A stretch of 64,000 nucleotides of DNA from Panorpa germanica. Lineage: Eukaryota; Arthropoda; Insecta; Mecoptera; Panorpidae. Of this stretch, positions 50,129 through 60,580 are shown in pieces. The notes beneath the pieces were generated by a model. That model worked only from the letters and a program-made list of their open reading frames with translations. It did no database searches and was not told the origin of the DNA. A program made the translations under genes and the position numbers. The number at the start of each line of letters is the position of its first letter. The stretch's first letter is position 1. The stretch is taken from NCBI GenBank assembly GCA_963678705.1, contig OY783205.1:434001-498000 (forward strand), written 5' to 3'.

Positions 50129-51556
50129 ATGGATATGGAGGTTGAACCTCCCGATAAAAATCCGATCAATAAAAACAACTCTGTGACTAACAAATCAATT
50201 CCTACAGATAAAACATCCAGTGATATAACAGAAAACTTAAATAACAATAGTGACAATGTTAAAAAAATATTTAATAATTTATACAACACAGAAACAAAAT
50301 ATGACTCGTATAAAGTAATGATAGTTAAAAATAATAGTGATGGAAATACATTTTTTAGTTCTCTTAAATTAGCAGAAATAATATGTAAAATTAGCAATAA
50401 ATCTAATATAATAGAAATTAAAAAAGTGGGAAGAAATAGAGTAATCGTTCAATGTGCTAATGCAGTACTAGCTAACGAAATTACCAAATCAACATTGCTG
50501 AAAAACAATGGGTATGAAGCGTTTATACCATTTTACTGGTGCACAAAAGTTGCTATTATAAAAGGTGTTGATATTGAATATTCGGAAGATACAATTTTAA
50601 ATAATATAGAGTGTCCACCTTTTAAAGTAACGAGAGTGCAAAGGTTAAATCGAAAACTAAGAGTTGACGGAGCTATTAAATATGAACCCAGTACAACAGT
50701 GAAATTATTCTTTGAAGGACTTGCTATTCCTGCTTATGTTTACATGTGGAGAGTGAGACGAGCATGTGAACCATTTGTACAACAGACGATACAATGTTAT
50801 AATTGTTTTAAATTTGGACATGCAGCCACAAAATGTAGAGCAAAAGTAGCAAAATGTAAATTCTGCGGAAGTGAAGATCATTTACGTACTGCATGCACAT
50901 CTCCTAATCCGACATGCATAAATTGTAAACTTAACCACGAGGCTACAGACAATGAATGTCCTGAAAAAAAAAGACAAATCAAGATAAAAGATCTCATGGC
51001 CCAACACAATCTCAGTTTTTATGAAGCAAAATTAGAATTAACAGAAAAAAATACAGACTATTTATACTCAGTAAGAACTCAAAACTCTTTTGAAGCTCTA
51101 AACTACAATGAGACTTTTCCCAATATCACTAATAAATACAATAGTATCAACATAATTCCAACATACAAACCAAACCCTTTAACCAGAAGAACTAATACCA
51201 GAGTGAATAAATCAAATACAGGTAACTCGTTACAAAGATCTTACAGTCAACCACAACCTACGACATCCACTAAAGAACCAATTCCAAAAAGAAGAAGAGA
51301 AGAAAAGAAACCTAACAATGAAGAAAGCGACACATACCTTAAGATAACTAATCAAGGAAAAAACAGAAAGCAAATCAACCAAGAGACACCTGATATTACA
51401 ATGGAAAACAATGATAATGATACTTGCTATACATCAATATATAATAAAAATAATGATGACAAAATTAAAAATACAAACAAAGACCCAAATATTACATCCC
51501 AATCCCTTAGAAGCTACAAGAAACAAATATCTAGTGTACAATGGCCAAACTCGTAA
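50129..51556 (+). CDS. LINE ORF1: RNA-binding, gag-like zinc-knuckle protein (475 aa)
   Basis: ORF1 protein of the LINE, expected to coat the element RNA and form the ribonucleoprotein that carries it to the nucleus. Residues 1-55 are polar and asparagine-rich. About 60-210 form an RRM-like region ending YVYMWRVRRACEPF. Three zinc knuckles follow: C223-C226-H231-C236 and C243-C246-H251-C256, both CX2CX4HX4C, then C263-C266-H270-C277 with altered spacing CX2CX3HX6C. The tail (about 280-475) is basic and low in complexity. The start ATG at 50129 is the first in the frame, and the downstream 71-aa ORF at 51411 is a shadow. It sits 205 bp before ORF2, so ORF2 probably depends on reinitiation or a similar mechanism. 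Length is typical for I-type ORF1. Confidence 0.92.
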   Translation: MDMEVEPPDKNPINKNNSVTNKSIPTDKTSSDITENLNNNSDNVKKIFNNLYNTETKYDSYKVMIVKNNSDGNTFFSSLKLAEIICKISNKSNIIEIKKVGRNRVIVQCANAVLANEITKSTLLKNNGYEAFIPFYWCTKVAIIKGVDIEYSEDTILNNIECPPFKVTRVQRLNRKLRVDGAIKYEPSTTVKLFFEGLAIPAYVYMWRVRRACEPFVQQTIQCYNCFKFGHAATKCRAKVAKCKFCGSEDHLRTACTSPNPTCINCKLNHEATDNECPEKKRQIKIKDLMAQHNLSFYEAKLELTEKNTDYLYSVRTQNSFEALNYNETFPNITNKYNSINIIPTYKPNPLTRRTNTRVNKSNTGNSLQRSYSQPQPTTSTKEPIPKRRREEKKPNNEESDTYLKITNQGKNRKQINQETPDITMENNDNDTCYTSIYNKNNDDKIKNTNKDPNITSQSLRSYKKQISSVQWPNS

Positions 51557-51761
51557 GAAAACATCGATATATAAATTAAGTTTATTTTTTAAAAATCTAT
51601 TCACATCACTAAACCTAATCGTTTAATAAATTTACTAAAATATTAAATCAACAATAATTATATAAACGGAGAGAAAAAAAAATAAAATAAAATATATAAA
51701 TAAATCTAACAACAAGACCAAGGACAGATATAAAAATCAATAATTAATTAAAACAGTTAAA

Positions 51762-54700
51762 ATGATAAATTTTATTCAATGGAATTGCAGAGGAGTCAGA
51801 TATATTAAAGAGGAACTACAACATATGTTACAGAAGCATAACATACATATATGCATACTATCAGAAACGTTTTTAACAAAAAATATCAATTTCAACATCA
51901 AAGGTTATTTTATTGAAAGAGAAGATAGGATACAGAATACAAACTATAATCCCCACGGGGGTGTTGCTATCTTGATTCATAAAGCTATAAAATATAAACG
52001 ATTAATGCTAAATAACCCATTTAATTCGGTCGAAATAGTTGGAATAATTTTAACACATAACGAAACTGATGTAATATGTATTTTATCAATCTATGCTAAA
52101 CCGAATCATAAACTATCTAATTCTAATTGGTCACAGATAAAACAACAAATAGATGTTCCTGTTATACTTGCTGGAGATTTTAACGCGACTAATCTTGCTT
52201 GGGATATAAATTGTCCAGGTAGTCAGTATGAAGGTAACGAATTGTTAGATTTCATAGAAAACGAAAATCTAAATATTATTAACGATGATAAACCAACTAG
52301 AGTAAGCAATCTCAGTACAAGGGACAGTATATTGGATCTCACATTGGTATCAATGACGTTAACACAACAAATTACTTCGTGGCAAGTTCTTGCAGATAGC
52401 TTAGGTAGTGATCACTACCCAATTTTTTTCTGTTTGAATGACTATAATAAAGACCGTTACCGTACATCTGAATATTTAACGAGGAGAAATTTCCGAAAAG
52501 CAGATTGGGAGAAATATAGCCTTGAAATAGAAAGCAGAATTTCAAACCTTAGCACAAATGGAATCACAAGTAATCCCCAAGATGTTGAAAACAAATACAA
52601 CCAATTTAGAGATGTTATTAATAATTCGGTAGACATACATATCCCATCTACCAGATTGTATAATATAACTCCTAATAAAATAAAACCGTCTTGGTGGGAC
52701 ACTGAGTGCAATAAAATGATAGCTCAAAGAAAATTAGCACTAACTATTTTTAATAAAAACATGACAATGGTGAATTATTTAAATTATAAAAAACATCAAG
52801 CTAAAACCAGACGATATTTTAGAGCCAGAAAAAAAATAGAATGGCAAAATTTCTGCGAGAATTTAAACCCAAACACAACAACCAACATTGTCTGGAATAA
52901 TATAAGAAAAATTAACAATAAAAGCTATAGTACTAAAAGGATAAGTGATAATGAAAATTTAATAGAAGAATTCATTAAAAAAAAATTTCCACAGAACAAC
53001 AATTTAAATATTACTACCACCACCATCGTAAAAGATAATTTTCTAGATAATAACATAAATAAAAATGAAGTAAATTTCGCGTTAAATCATAATAAAAACA
53101 GTAGCACAGGATTTGATAGAATAAATTACAAAATGATACAAAACTTACCTGACAATGCAATAAATCATCTTACACAAATATATAATCTGTCATTAAACAC
53201 TGCTGATATACCATTAGACTGGAAAAAACATATCGTTGTTCCTATATTAAAAACAGGAAAAGATCCAAACAAAGAAGAATCATTCAGACCAATTACTTTA
53301 CTATCATGTATGGGCAAAACTATGGAATCCATCATCAAAAACAGACTGGAGTGGTATCTCGAACATCATAAAAGATTACCTGAGTTACAATTTGCGTTTA
53401 GAAAAACAAGAAGTACACAGCATAACTTAAACATATTGAATATAGATATACAAAGAACATACAGTAAAAATCATTATATGATAGCTGCTTTCATTGACAT
53501 TGAAGCTGCTTATGACAATGTTAATCTAAAAATATTAAAAGAAAAAGTAGAAAACATAGGTATATCTTCCAAAATATCCAACTGGATTATAAACTACTTC
53601 CAAAATAGAGAAATAACAGTTAGATACAATAATAAGTTAACTGGTCCTATACTATGTAATCACGGAATTCCACAAGGCTCAATATTATCTCCCTTATTAT
53701 TCAACATATACACAGAAAAGTTAACAACATTATCAGATAACAACACAACAGTACTGATGTATGCAGATGACATGGTTATTTATAGTATGGGCCATACACA
53801 AGATATAGCTCAAAACAGATTACAATCGAAATTAAGAAAACTAGATATTTTACTAAAGGAAATCAAATTAAATATATCGTCAGAAAAAAGTAAAATAGTT
53901 ATATTTACAAGGCATAGAATAAACTGCAGTCCAAAAATAACCATCAGAAATAAAAATATAACTGTTAGTTCAAATACCAAATTTCTGGGTATATTCTTTG
54001 ATACGAAAAGCACTTGGGCGAAAGAAATTGCACATATTATTAACAAATGTCAAAAAGGCTTAAATTTGATGCGATGTATAGCAGGATACAAATGGGGCGC
54101 ACACCCAACAACCTTAATAAAAATATATAAAGCTATTGTTAGACCGCATATTGACTATTCTAGTACTATGATCTGCACCGCAAATAACTCAAGATTAAAA
54201 AAAATTGAAATTATACAAAACAAATGTTTAAGAATAATATTAGGTGCAATGGTTTCAACACCAATCCAAATCCTCAACTATCAAACTAATATTCCTCCGG
54301 TAAATATCAGAATACAACAAATATCAGACAGTTTCTTTTGTAAAAACAGACATAACTCATGTGGCCCCTTAAATACAAGATTATCTAAACTATATGTTCT
54401 TTATAATAAACCATATTGGACAACTCATAAAAAACCGGCACTTTTAACTAGTTTTGATAGATATAATAACTTGAACTTAGAGGTACACAACATTATACCT
54501 TTTTTCAAATTTCCATTAGAAATAAGCATGACAACAATACATACAGAAATAAATTTGTTCAAGAAGAATGACAGTAAGGAAATAACTTATCAAAAATATA
54601 TGGAATATATAACAAAAGATGATATAAACTGGAGTATATGGTTTACCGATGGTTCATTCGAAAAAAACTCTAAAACTGGAGGAATTGGCATTTTCAATTA

Positions 54701-55490
54701 TAATACAGATCAGCAGTACAAATACAAACTTAACAACATCACAAATTCTTATAATACAGAAATAACAGCAATTATGAAATTACTAGAAATAATACAAAAA
54801 ACTGACAATAAAAATATATTAATCTTCACAGATTCTCGTAGTGTTTGTGTATCTTTAAATAACAATAAATTCAAAAACAATAATAATAACAAAATATGTT
54901 CAATTAAAGAATATCTTTTAAAAATGGAAAAAAATGATATCAATGTTAAACTTATTTGGATTCCTGGACATGTAGGCATAAAAGGAAACGAAATGGCTGA
55001 CAAACTGGCCAAAGAAGCTTGTGTAGATGGGGAAATAATCGAAATAAATTGGTCAATAAATGATTCCAAAAAAATAATTAAAGAAAATTGTATGGCAGAA
55101 TGGCAGAATATATATAATGAGAAAAGTCAAAGTACTGGAAAGTTGTTTTTTTCAGCGAATCAAAAAATTCCAACAACCACATGGTTTAATAAAAATCATT
55201 CACGGAGATATATTTCAACAAATTGTCGAATGAAATCTGGGCATTCTAGATGTCCAGCTCATCTATACAAAATAAATATAAAAGACACACCAAATTGTAG
55301 ATGTGGAGAAGAAGGGTCTTTGGACCATATAATTCTAGGGTGTCATCTTTTAACATCAAAAATTGATAGACTTTTAAATGATTTATGTAATGTAACACAG
55401 TTCCCAGTCAATATGTCCTGTTTAATGACAAGTGAAGCAACGGCGGAAATATTAACAAACTTTGTGATAGAAAATAATATAGAAGTGTAA
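51762..55490 (+). CDS. LINE ORF2: endonuclease / reverse transcriptase / RNase H (1242 aa)
   Basis: Catalytic polyprotein of the LINE. Residues 1-225 are an APE-type endonuclease with N8 (IQWNC), E35 (LSETF), D139 and N141 (AGDFNATN) and S216-D217-H218 (SDHYP), which nicks target DNA. About 430-760 is the reverse transcriptase: D579 in FIDIEAAYD, GIPQGSILSPLLF at 635-647 and YADD at 667-670. About 955-1090 is RNase H with D963 (TDGS), E1000 (NTEITAI), D1024 (FTDSRS), H1070 and D1080 (PGHVGIKGNEMADKLA). A C-terminal CRCGEEG...DHIILGC motif (C1179, C1181, H1189, C1194) resembles the cysteine/histidine motif of other LINEs. No stop or frameshift. The RNase H places it in the I group rather than Jockey or CR1. 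Minus-strand ORFs across it are shadows. Confidence 0.95.
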   Translation: MINFIQWNCRGVRYIKEELQHMLQKHNIHICILSETFLTKNINFNIKGYFIEREDRIQNTNYNPHGGVAILIHKAIKYKRLMLNNPFNSVEIVGIILTHNETDVICILSIYAKPNHKLSNSNWSQIKQQIDVPVILAGDFNATNLAWDINCPGSQYEGNELLDFIENENLNIINDDKPTRVSNLSTRDSILDLTLVSMTLTQQITSWQVLADSLGSDHYPIFFCLNDYNKDRYRTSEYLTRRNFRKADWEKYSLEIESRISNLSTNGITSNPQDVENKYNQFRDVINNSVDIHIPSTRLYNITPNKIKPSWWDTECNKMIAQRKLALTIFNKNMTMVNYLNYKKHQAKTRRYFRARKKIEWQNFCENLNPNTTTNIVWNNIRKINNKSYSTKRISDNENLIEEFIKKKFPQNNNLNITTTTIVKDNFLDNNINKNEVNFALNHNKNSSTGFDRINYKMIQNLPDNAINHLTQIYNLSLNTADIPLDWKKHIVVPILKTGKDPNKEESFRPITLLSCMGKTMESIIKNRLEWYLEHHKRLPELQFAFRKTRSTQHNLNILNIDIQRTYSKNHYMIAAFIDIEAAYDNVNLKILKEKVENIGISSKISNWIINYFQNREITVRYNNKLTGPILCNHGIPQGSILSPLLFNIYTEKLTTLSDNNTTVLMYADDMVIYSMGHTQDIAQNRLQSKLRKLDILLKEIKLNISSEKSKIVIFTRHRINCSPKITIRNKNITVSSNTKFLGIFFDTKSTWAKEIAHIINKCQKGLNLMRCIAGYKWGAHPTTLIKIYKAIVRPHIDYSSTMICTANNSRLKKIEIIQNKCLRIILGAMVSTPIQILNYQTNIPPVNIRIQQISDSFFCKNRHNSCGPLNTRLSKLYVLYNKPYWTTHKKPALLTSFDRYNNLNLEVHNIIPFFKFPLEISMTTIHTEINLFKKNDSKEITYQKYMEYITKDDINWSIWFTDGSFEKNSKTGGIGIFNYNTDQQYKYKLNNITNSYNTEITAIMKLLEIIQKTDNKNILIFTDSRSVCVSLNNNKFKNNNNNKICSIKEYLLKMEKNDINVKLIWIPGHVGIKGNEMADKLAKEACVDGEIIEINWSINDSKKIIKENCMAEWQNIYNEKSQSTGKLFFSANQKIPTTTWFNKNHSRRYISTNCRMKSGHSRCPAHLYKINIKDTPNCRCGEEGSLDHIILGCHLLTSKIDRLLNDLCNVTQFPVNMSCLMTSEATAEILTNFVIENNIEV

Positions 55491-55678
55491 TTTAAGTTAA
55501 AATATTTTATTTAGTATGTATTTAATTTTAAGTTTAATTTTTTAAAAGAATCAATTTGTTTTGTATTTATTAGAACAATTATAATTTATATGTAAATTTT
55601 TATATAATTTTACAAATAAAAGCAATGGCAAGAAGGCTGAATAAGCCAAAGCCTAAATAAATAAAAAAAAAAAAAAAA

Positions 55679-55690
55679 TATATGTATAGA
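55679..55690 (+). repeat. LINE target-site duplication, right
   Basis: TATATGTATAGA directly after the poly(A) tail, identical to 49906-49917. Confidence 0.85.
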
Positions 55691-55817
55691 TATATTAGTG
55701 TTAGTGTTTATGCCAGTAGATAAGGGAAAATGCTTTTTAAGACACCGTGAGTCAGGTATAACTCAAAAGTAAGACTGAAACTGCTGCAGCTCAGTGCACT
55801 TTACTAGCTTATAGATT

Positions 55818-56433
55818 GGGCTTGTGTCCTCATTTTTTAGTGGTCGATTTTTCAATTGTTGATTGAAATTGAAGTTAATAAATGATATTGGCGTGTCTAT
55901 TTTATTAAATATCTAAATATTGACGGAGATATAGCAATTAAAAGTTTGAATTGTAGTTTTAGTTCTAGAAATGGTCGGCCATATTTGTATGACGTTAAAT
56001 GCATTTATACGTCAGTTATTTGTTGAGTAGGTCAGTACTGTGGTAATGTTCTGTAGCTGTTGGTAGTCAAATAATCAAGTCAAGTCAAAGAATAATAAGT
56101 TTTTATTTTATTTAATCCTGCTAAGGCAGACATAATATTGTAATTTTATTGTTCCTCGAAAATATTTGATATTTTGATATATAAATACATATAGCAGAGA
56201 TTTATGAGCTGTAAGGTTGGTAACCGTATACAAGGATTGTGATGTCACATGCACTTGGAATGTGTACAACGTTGAATCCCTTTAATAATTTAATAAGAGA
56301 CAAAATGACTTTTTTAATTGTTAATATCTCCTAACATATAAGGAGTTATTAAAAAATAATTGAACATTGAGGTTCTAGTAACCCACCATATATAGTACAC
56401 TTTTATAGAAATTAAGACATAGGACACAAGCCC
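55818..56433. mobile_element. ~600-bp inverted-repeat element, copy 2
   Basis: Same ends as copy 1 (GGGCTTGTGTCCT / AGGACACAAGCCC) with a roughly 25-bp extra block around 56148-56172. It lies only about 130 bp beyond the LINE poly(A) tail. High similarity to copy 1 suggests recent spread. Confidence 0.75.
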
Positions 56434-58559
56434 ATTATGACTTATAATGGCAATAAAACTACATTTTCATATTGATATTTTTTTATATATTAAATCAATC
56501 TAACGACTTTTATCCGTGGCGAGATAGACAATGACTTTTTTATTGAAATCCGGCATCGAATGAATGATTTTTTTTTCAATGCTTAGCACGCATAAAAAGT
56601 CAAATACCATCAATAATATTGTAGACAAAAATAATGTTACAATAACTGACGCGTCACCTGCTCTGAGTATCTTCTGTCTCACGCGCTAAGCGATGTATCG
56701 CATATTCCATAGTAGTTATATTGAGCAGCTACGTGTGTTGTGGAGAGCGAACGGAGCGAAAAATAAGTTTTAATTAATTTAGCATAGAGATTACATATGC
56801 TCCTTGCAGCTTCCTAGGTATAAAGTCAGTATGTAATGGGGTATCATACGATAGTTTATGATTCTTTTTTCTTTATCAAGCTATAAATATTTGGCTGGCA
56901 GGTTTTTGATAATGTGTGTACGTAATAATTTTAACTTGAGACTGACAACAACGAAAATACGAATTAAAGTTTATAAGATGGGTGCCGGAAGAATAAAGAT
57001 ATAATAAAAATTTGTAAAAAAAAAATTTATTTTTAAATAAACTTGAACTTTAGACATAGTCAACTAACTTGCACGATTATATTTATGTTTCTCTTATTTC
57101 CGAAAAGTAGAAAAACAAATATAAAAATATGAAAAACAACACTGCACATTGAGTCAAATTGTACAACAAACGAGACGTCAAATCAGAGCAGAACTGACTT
57201 CGCTAATTGAGCACTAAAACATGTGCTATTAAGTTAATTTCTTGGTGTCACATAAAAATATAATTACTTGACACAATAATAAAATCATTTTAACGATCGT
57301 CGGTAAAGTAGAGGACTAGGTAGGGACCAGCGTAATGACATAATACGTTGTCACATGATGAGACAAACCGCGAAGTGACTGACAGACAGGAAACCAACTA
57401 CGATGCGAAGCAGACAACTCACCTCCAATTCGTATTCATGAATGAAAACGAAAATGAATTTATTTTCATTTTAATTTTATTGTATTGTATGGTTTGTATT
57501 TACATTTGCAAATATCGAATTAAAAATTTAAATATGAGAATTTTGTAATTGTTTTAATTATTGAACAATTCTGAATACCAGCTCAGCTATTTTTAGTAAT
57601 CTACATTCTGTATATAAGAAATTGAATAGTGGGAAATAGTGAAAAATAAGTAAACAGCGTAAGGTTATACTAACGGATTTCGAATACAACCTTGATGTTT
57701 GGACTGGTTATACACTAGCGGTACCTGGGATCAATTGAATAAGTTACAATGGAACTGGTTACAGAGTTCCTTAGCTACCTAGCTGTGGAACGGGTCACAA
57801 CGCATAGATTTTAATAAAGAAACACTGTAAATTATATTGTGTTCAAACAATTCTTATTAAACAAATTCTAACAAATTTATTAAGACTTTGCTTCTAAAAA
57901 CAGCTTTAGTATTGTTATTTGATTCTGAACCATGTCTTCATTTCTATAAAACTGTACTATGTATTGATAAAATTGGTCAGGACCTCATATAACTAATTAT
58001 TTGTTAATAAGTCGCAATATTACAGGAGATTGGACATTGTCATTATACATAAGAGAATCAGGCCATTAATCATTAAAGGAATAAATCGATGTAACATCCG
58101 CTTCCTGCTATCTTTTATTCTGTGAATCACCTTCTCTTTTATACAACAGAGCCACCTCAAGCAACTCATAAATTTCGGATATTATTAATTGTTTACCAAA
58201 CAAAGATAAACACAATCGATTAATTCTAATCCAAGGACGTCAAAATTTCAACGGCAAAACCGAAGTTCTAAATTTAAATAACTATAAATATATATCCGTC
58301 AACTTTTGGATATTATAAGATACAGAAAAAATACAAAAGACAATAGACTTATAGATAACAAAGGGGGCGGGAACATTTAAGCTGACTGCAATATCTTCCA
58401 GTTCTTTTGCCGGACCAGAGTTATATTATCTGAGTTTTATTGTTATTTAAATTGATTATGTATATAGATAATCATAAAGTTATTAGGCAGCGGTGTAGTT
58501 AGATTATATGTTAATCAGGTATACAGTTTATTCATTGCTATAGTCCTGAAGCGTTTTTC

Positions 58560-58930
58560 TCAAAACTACTTTTTCAAAGTCCGTGTTCACAGCCATTTAA
58601 AAACTAATTGACCGATTCATTTCAAACTTTGTACACATTTTCTACATATAAAATACCTCACCCCAACGTTTAGATAAAAACATTTTTTTTACATTAAGGG
58701 TGTTTCCCACCCACAAAATGGCGGAATTTTTCGTGGAAAATAACAGTTCACACTTTAGATGGCCGCCAAAAATTTTTAATGAAAATTATCAGAGACCGTT
58801 GGGGGGAAGATTTGATTATAATTTAACTAAATTTTAATGGTTTTTTAATTTTCAAATAATTTCCGGCCGAGTTATTGTGAACACCGCAAATTGCTTTTTT
58901 CCCAAGACCCTAACCCCTCCCTTAATAGCT
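58560..58930. other. Non-coding block with GC-richer composition
   Basis: Contains TTGACCGATTCATTTCAAAC, ACCCACAAAATGGCGGAA, GGCCGCCAAAAATTTTTAAT and GTTATTGTGAACACCGC, and differs in texture from its flanks. No ORF or terminal repeats. It may be part of a repetitive element absent elsewhere in the window. Confidence 0.25.
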
Positions 58931-59531
58931 CGTCTCTGATAGAATTCAAGATTGGAAATGGATTGACAAGAGACTGAAAAAAACATTTAGTCAAAGTCAT
59001 TTATTAATCATTTTCATTGTCATTGTCATTTATTTACATTTTTGATGTCATCCTACGAACTTATTGAGTGAGAACTATTAGTGTTCGATAAAAATTAAAA
59101 AGATTCAACTATTAAAAATGGGTTCGCAAAATAAAGTAAGTTTTACTTTTATTCTATTAGTTTATTCGATTGGTTGAACAGCATAAACAAATCAAGTTTT
59201 AAAAGATTTTTTATAATTTTAAGAAAACTAATAAACGTTATAGGATTTGATATAATAAAAATATAAATCATCGGGTATTGATTGCTTAATGGCGTCAAAT
59301 GCGTCACATGTTCCTGACGTGACGTGGTTCTCCGTGGAACGACGCAAATCGAATGGAGAATGTTATCAAATGCTAATAGATAAAAAATATAAATAAATAT
59401 TATAAAAAATTGTCTGAAATTATTCCTGTCAGATGGAGTGAAACGGCTTGTCGTAACTTGCCGGTAACATGGCACAGGCACAGGCACAGGTGAAGGCAGG
59501 TGATTAGTAGCTGGTTTTGCTTGTTTCTTTC

Positions 59532-59556
59532 TTCGTTTGTTTGTTTGTTTGTTTAG
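59532..59556 (+). repeat. (GTTT)n short tandem repeat
   Basis: Five GTTT units after CTTC. Confidence 0.85.
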
Positions 59557-60245
59557 AGTAATGCTGTGATTATGATACCTGTTCGTTTGTTGATTTTGCT
59601 GTGGGTTACCAGGTTGCAGGTTGCCCAGTTATTGGTGGCCAGTTTTCTATCGCCGCTGCTTTCTGCCTGGTCACTGATTGGTGACATTAGACATTAAATT
59701 TATGTAGCCAGTTAGTGCCCATTTATTATTATTCATCACTCGGATATGCAAAACAAAACTGAGTTGACTTTGACCTTTTGCCTTCAGAAATGACAAGGTC
59801 ATTGATAGCTCAGGGTGATTCAGTAAATTTATTTAAATTATATGACTACATATTACGCCTATTACAATATTTAAAGAATTAACTGACGTGATGTCTTGCT
59901 AGAAGACATAAAACAGCTCAAGCAATTTAAAACAACTAAGAAAACGTATATCGCTTATTAATACTTAAAAATAGATAAGGAATATATAAGCGCTCTTATT
60001 TCTACGAATTCAAGTATGAGCAACGTTTAATCTGCTTGTACGCAGGACGACCGATGTTAAGTATGGAAAACATTCAACATTTGTTGTGAGAAGTTGTACA
60101 ATACGTCCACACTACTGCGACATGCAACTTAATACGTCGGAAGCTTTCATATTTCGAACGAATTGCTTCAACTTGCTTTAGAAAAAAAAATATTTACAAA
60201 AAAAAGTAATAGAACTCAGTTATTTAACAAGGTCTCTGCTATTTT

Positions 60246-60394
60246 TATTTTTTTAATATATAGTTTCTCGGGCTTCCTAGGCACGTAGCCTTTTATCGCC
60301 CCTAATATTGTTCTGCTTCTTTTTATACGTTATATCCAGACAACAAGAATGATCTATTCATGGCTACTATAGTTATAAATTTCGGTTTCGCAAT
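60246..60394 (-). mobile_element. 3' UTR of degraded LINE
   Basis: Minus-strand 3' UTR following the ORF2 stop at 60395. 60261-60364 is nearly identical to 13704-13805, and an A-rich tail (on the minus strand) spans about 60246-60260. Confidence 0.65.
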
Positions 60395-60580
60395 CTAAAA
60401 GGCGGTGTTAACAGGAAGCGTCTGCGAAGTCTGTAGCACCGCCCTTTGGAGTCCATTTCCTGTCATTTCTGTATTTTGACATTGCCACAGAATGTGGTCA
60501 GGGTCTTCTTCCTCTTCACCACATTCGCATTTAGAGTTTGGAATGATGGTCTCTGTTATCTCACGATTACTCTTGTCAAA
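60395..60580 (-). pseudogene. LINE ORF2 C-terminal remnant
   Basis: Minus-strand open stretch of 61 codons ending in TAG. It encodes SNREITETIIPNSKCECGEE, then an acidic run, then DPDHILWQC. The C-X-C ... H-X3-C pattern is the C-terminal cysteine/histidine motif of LINE ORF2 proteins, comparable to CRCGEEG...DHIILGC in the intact element at 51762 but from a different family. A stop codon lies just upstream, so only the end survives. The plus-strand 71-aa ORF here is a shadow. Confidence 0.7.

Larger units (their letters stand above)
49918..55678 (+). mobile_element. Full-length I-superfamily non-LTR retrotransposon (5.76 kb)
   Basis: Complete LINE bounded by a perfect 12-bp target duplication. 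It starts GAGTTTACATCGAG, has a 211-bp 5' UTR with long T runs (49988-50045), two intact ORFs separated by 205 bp, a 188-bp 3' UTR with AATAAA near 55614, and a poly(A) tail of about 16 residues at 55663-55678. Two ORFs with zinc knuckles in ORF1 and RNase H after the reverse transcriptase in ORF2 are the layout of the I superfamily (I, Nimb and relatives). The coding strand is strikingly A-rich. It would move by target-primed reverse transcription. The lack of disruptions suggests a young and perhaps competent copy. It lies antisense to grainyhead. Confidence 0.93.

Noticed and set aside
50110-50397. Hydrophobic minus-strand ORF overlapping ORF1
   Set aside because: Antisense shadow of the A-rich LINE coding strand; the same holds for minus-strand ORFs at 52457-54046 and 54749-55069.
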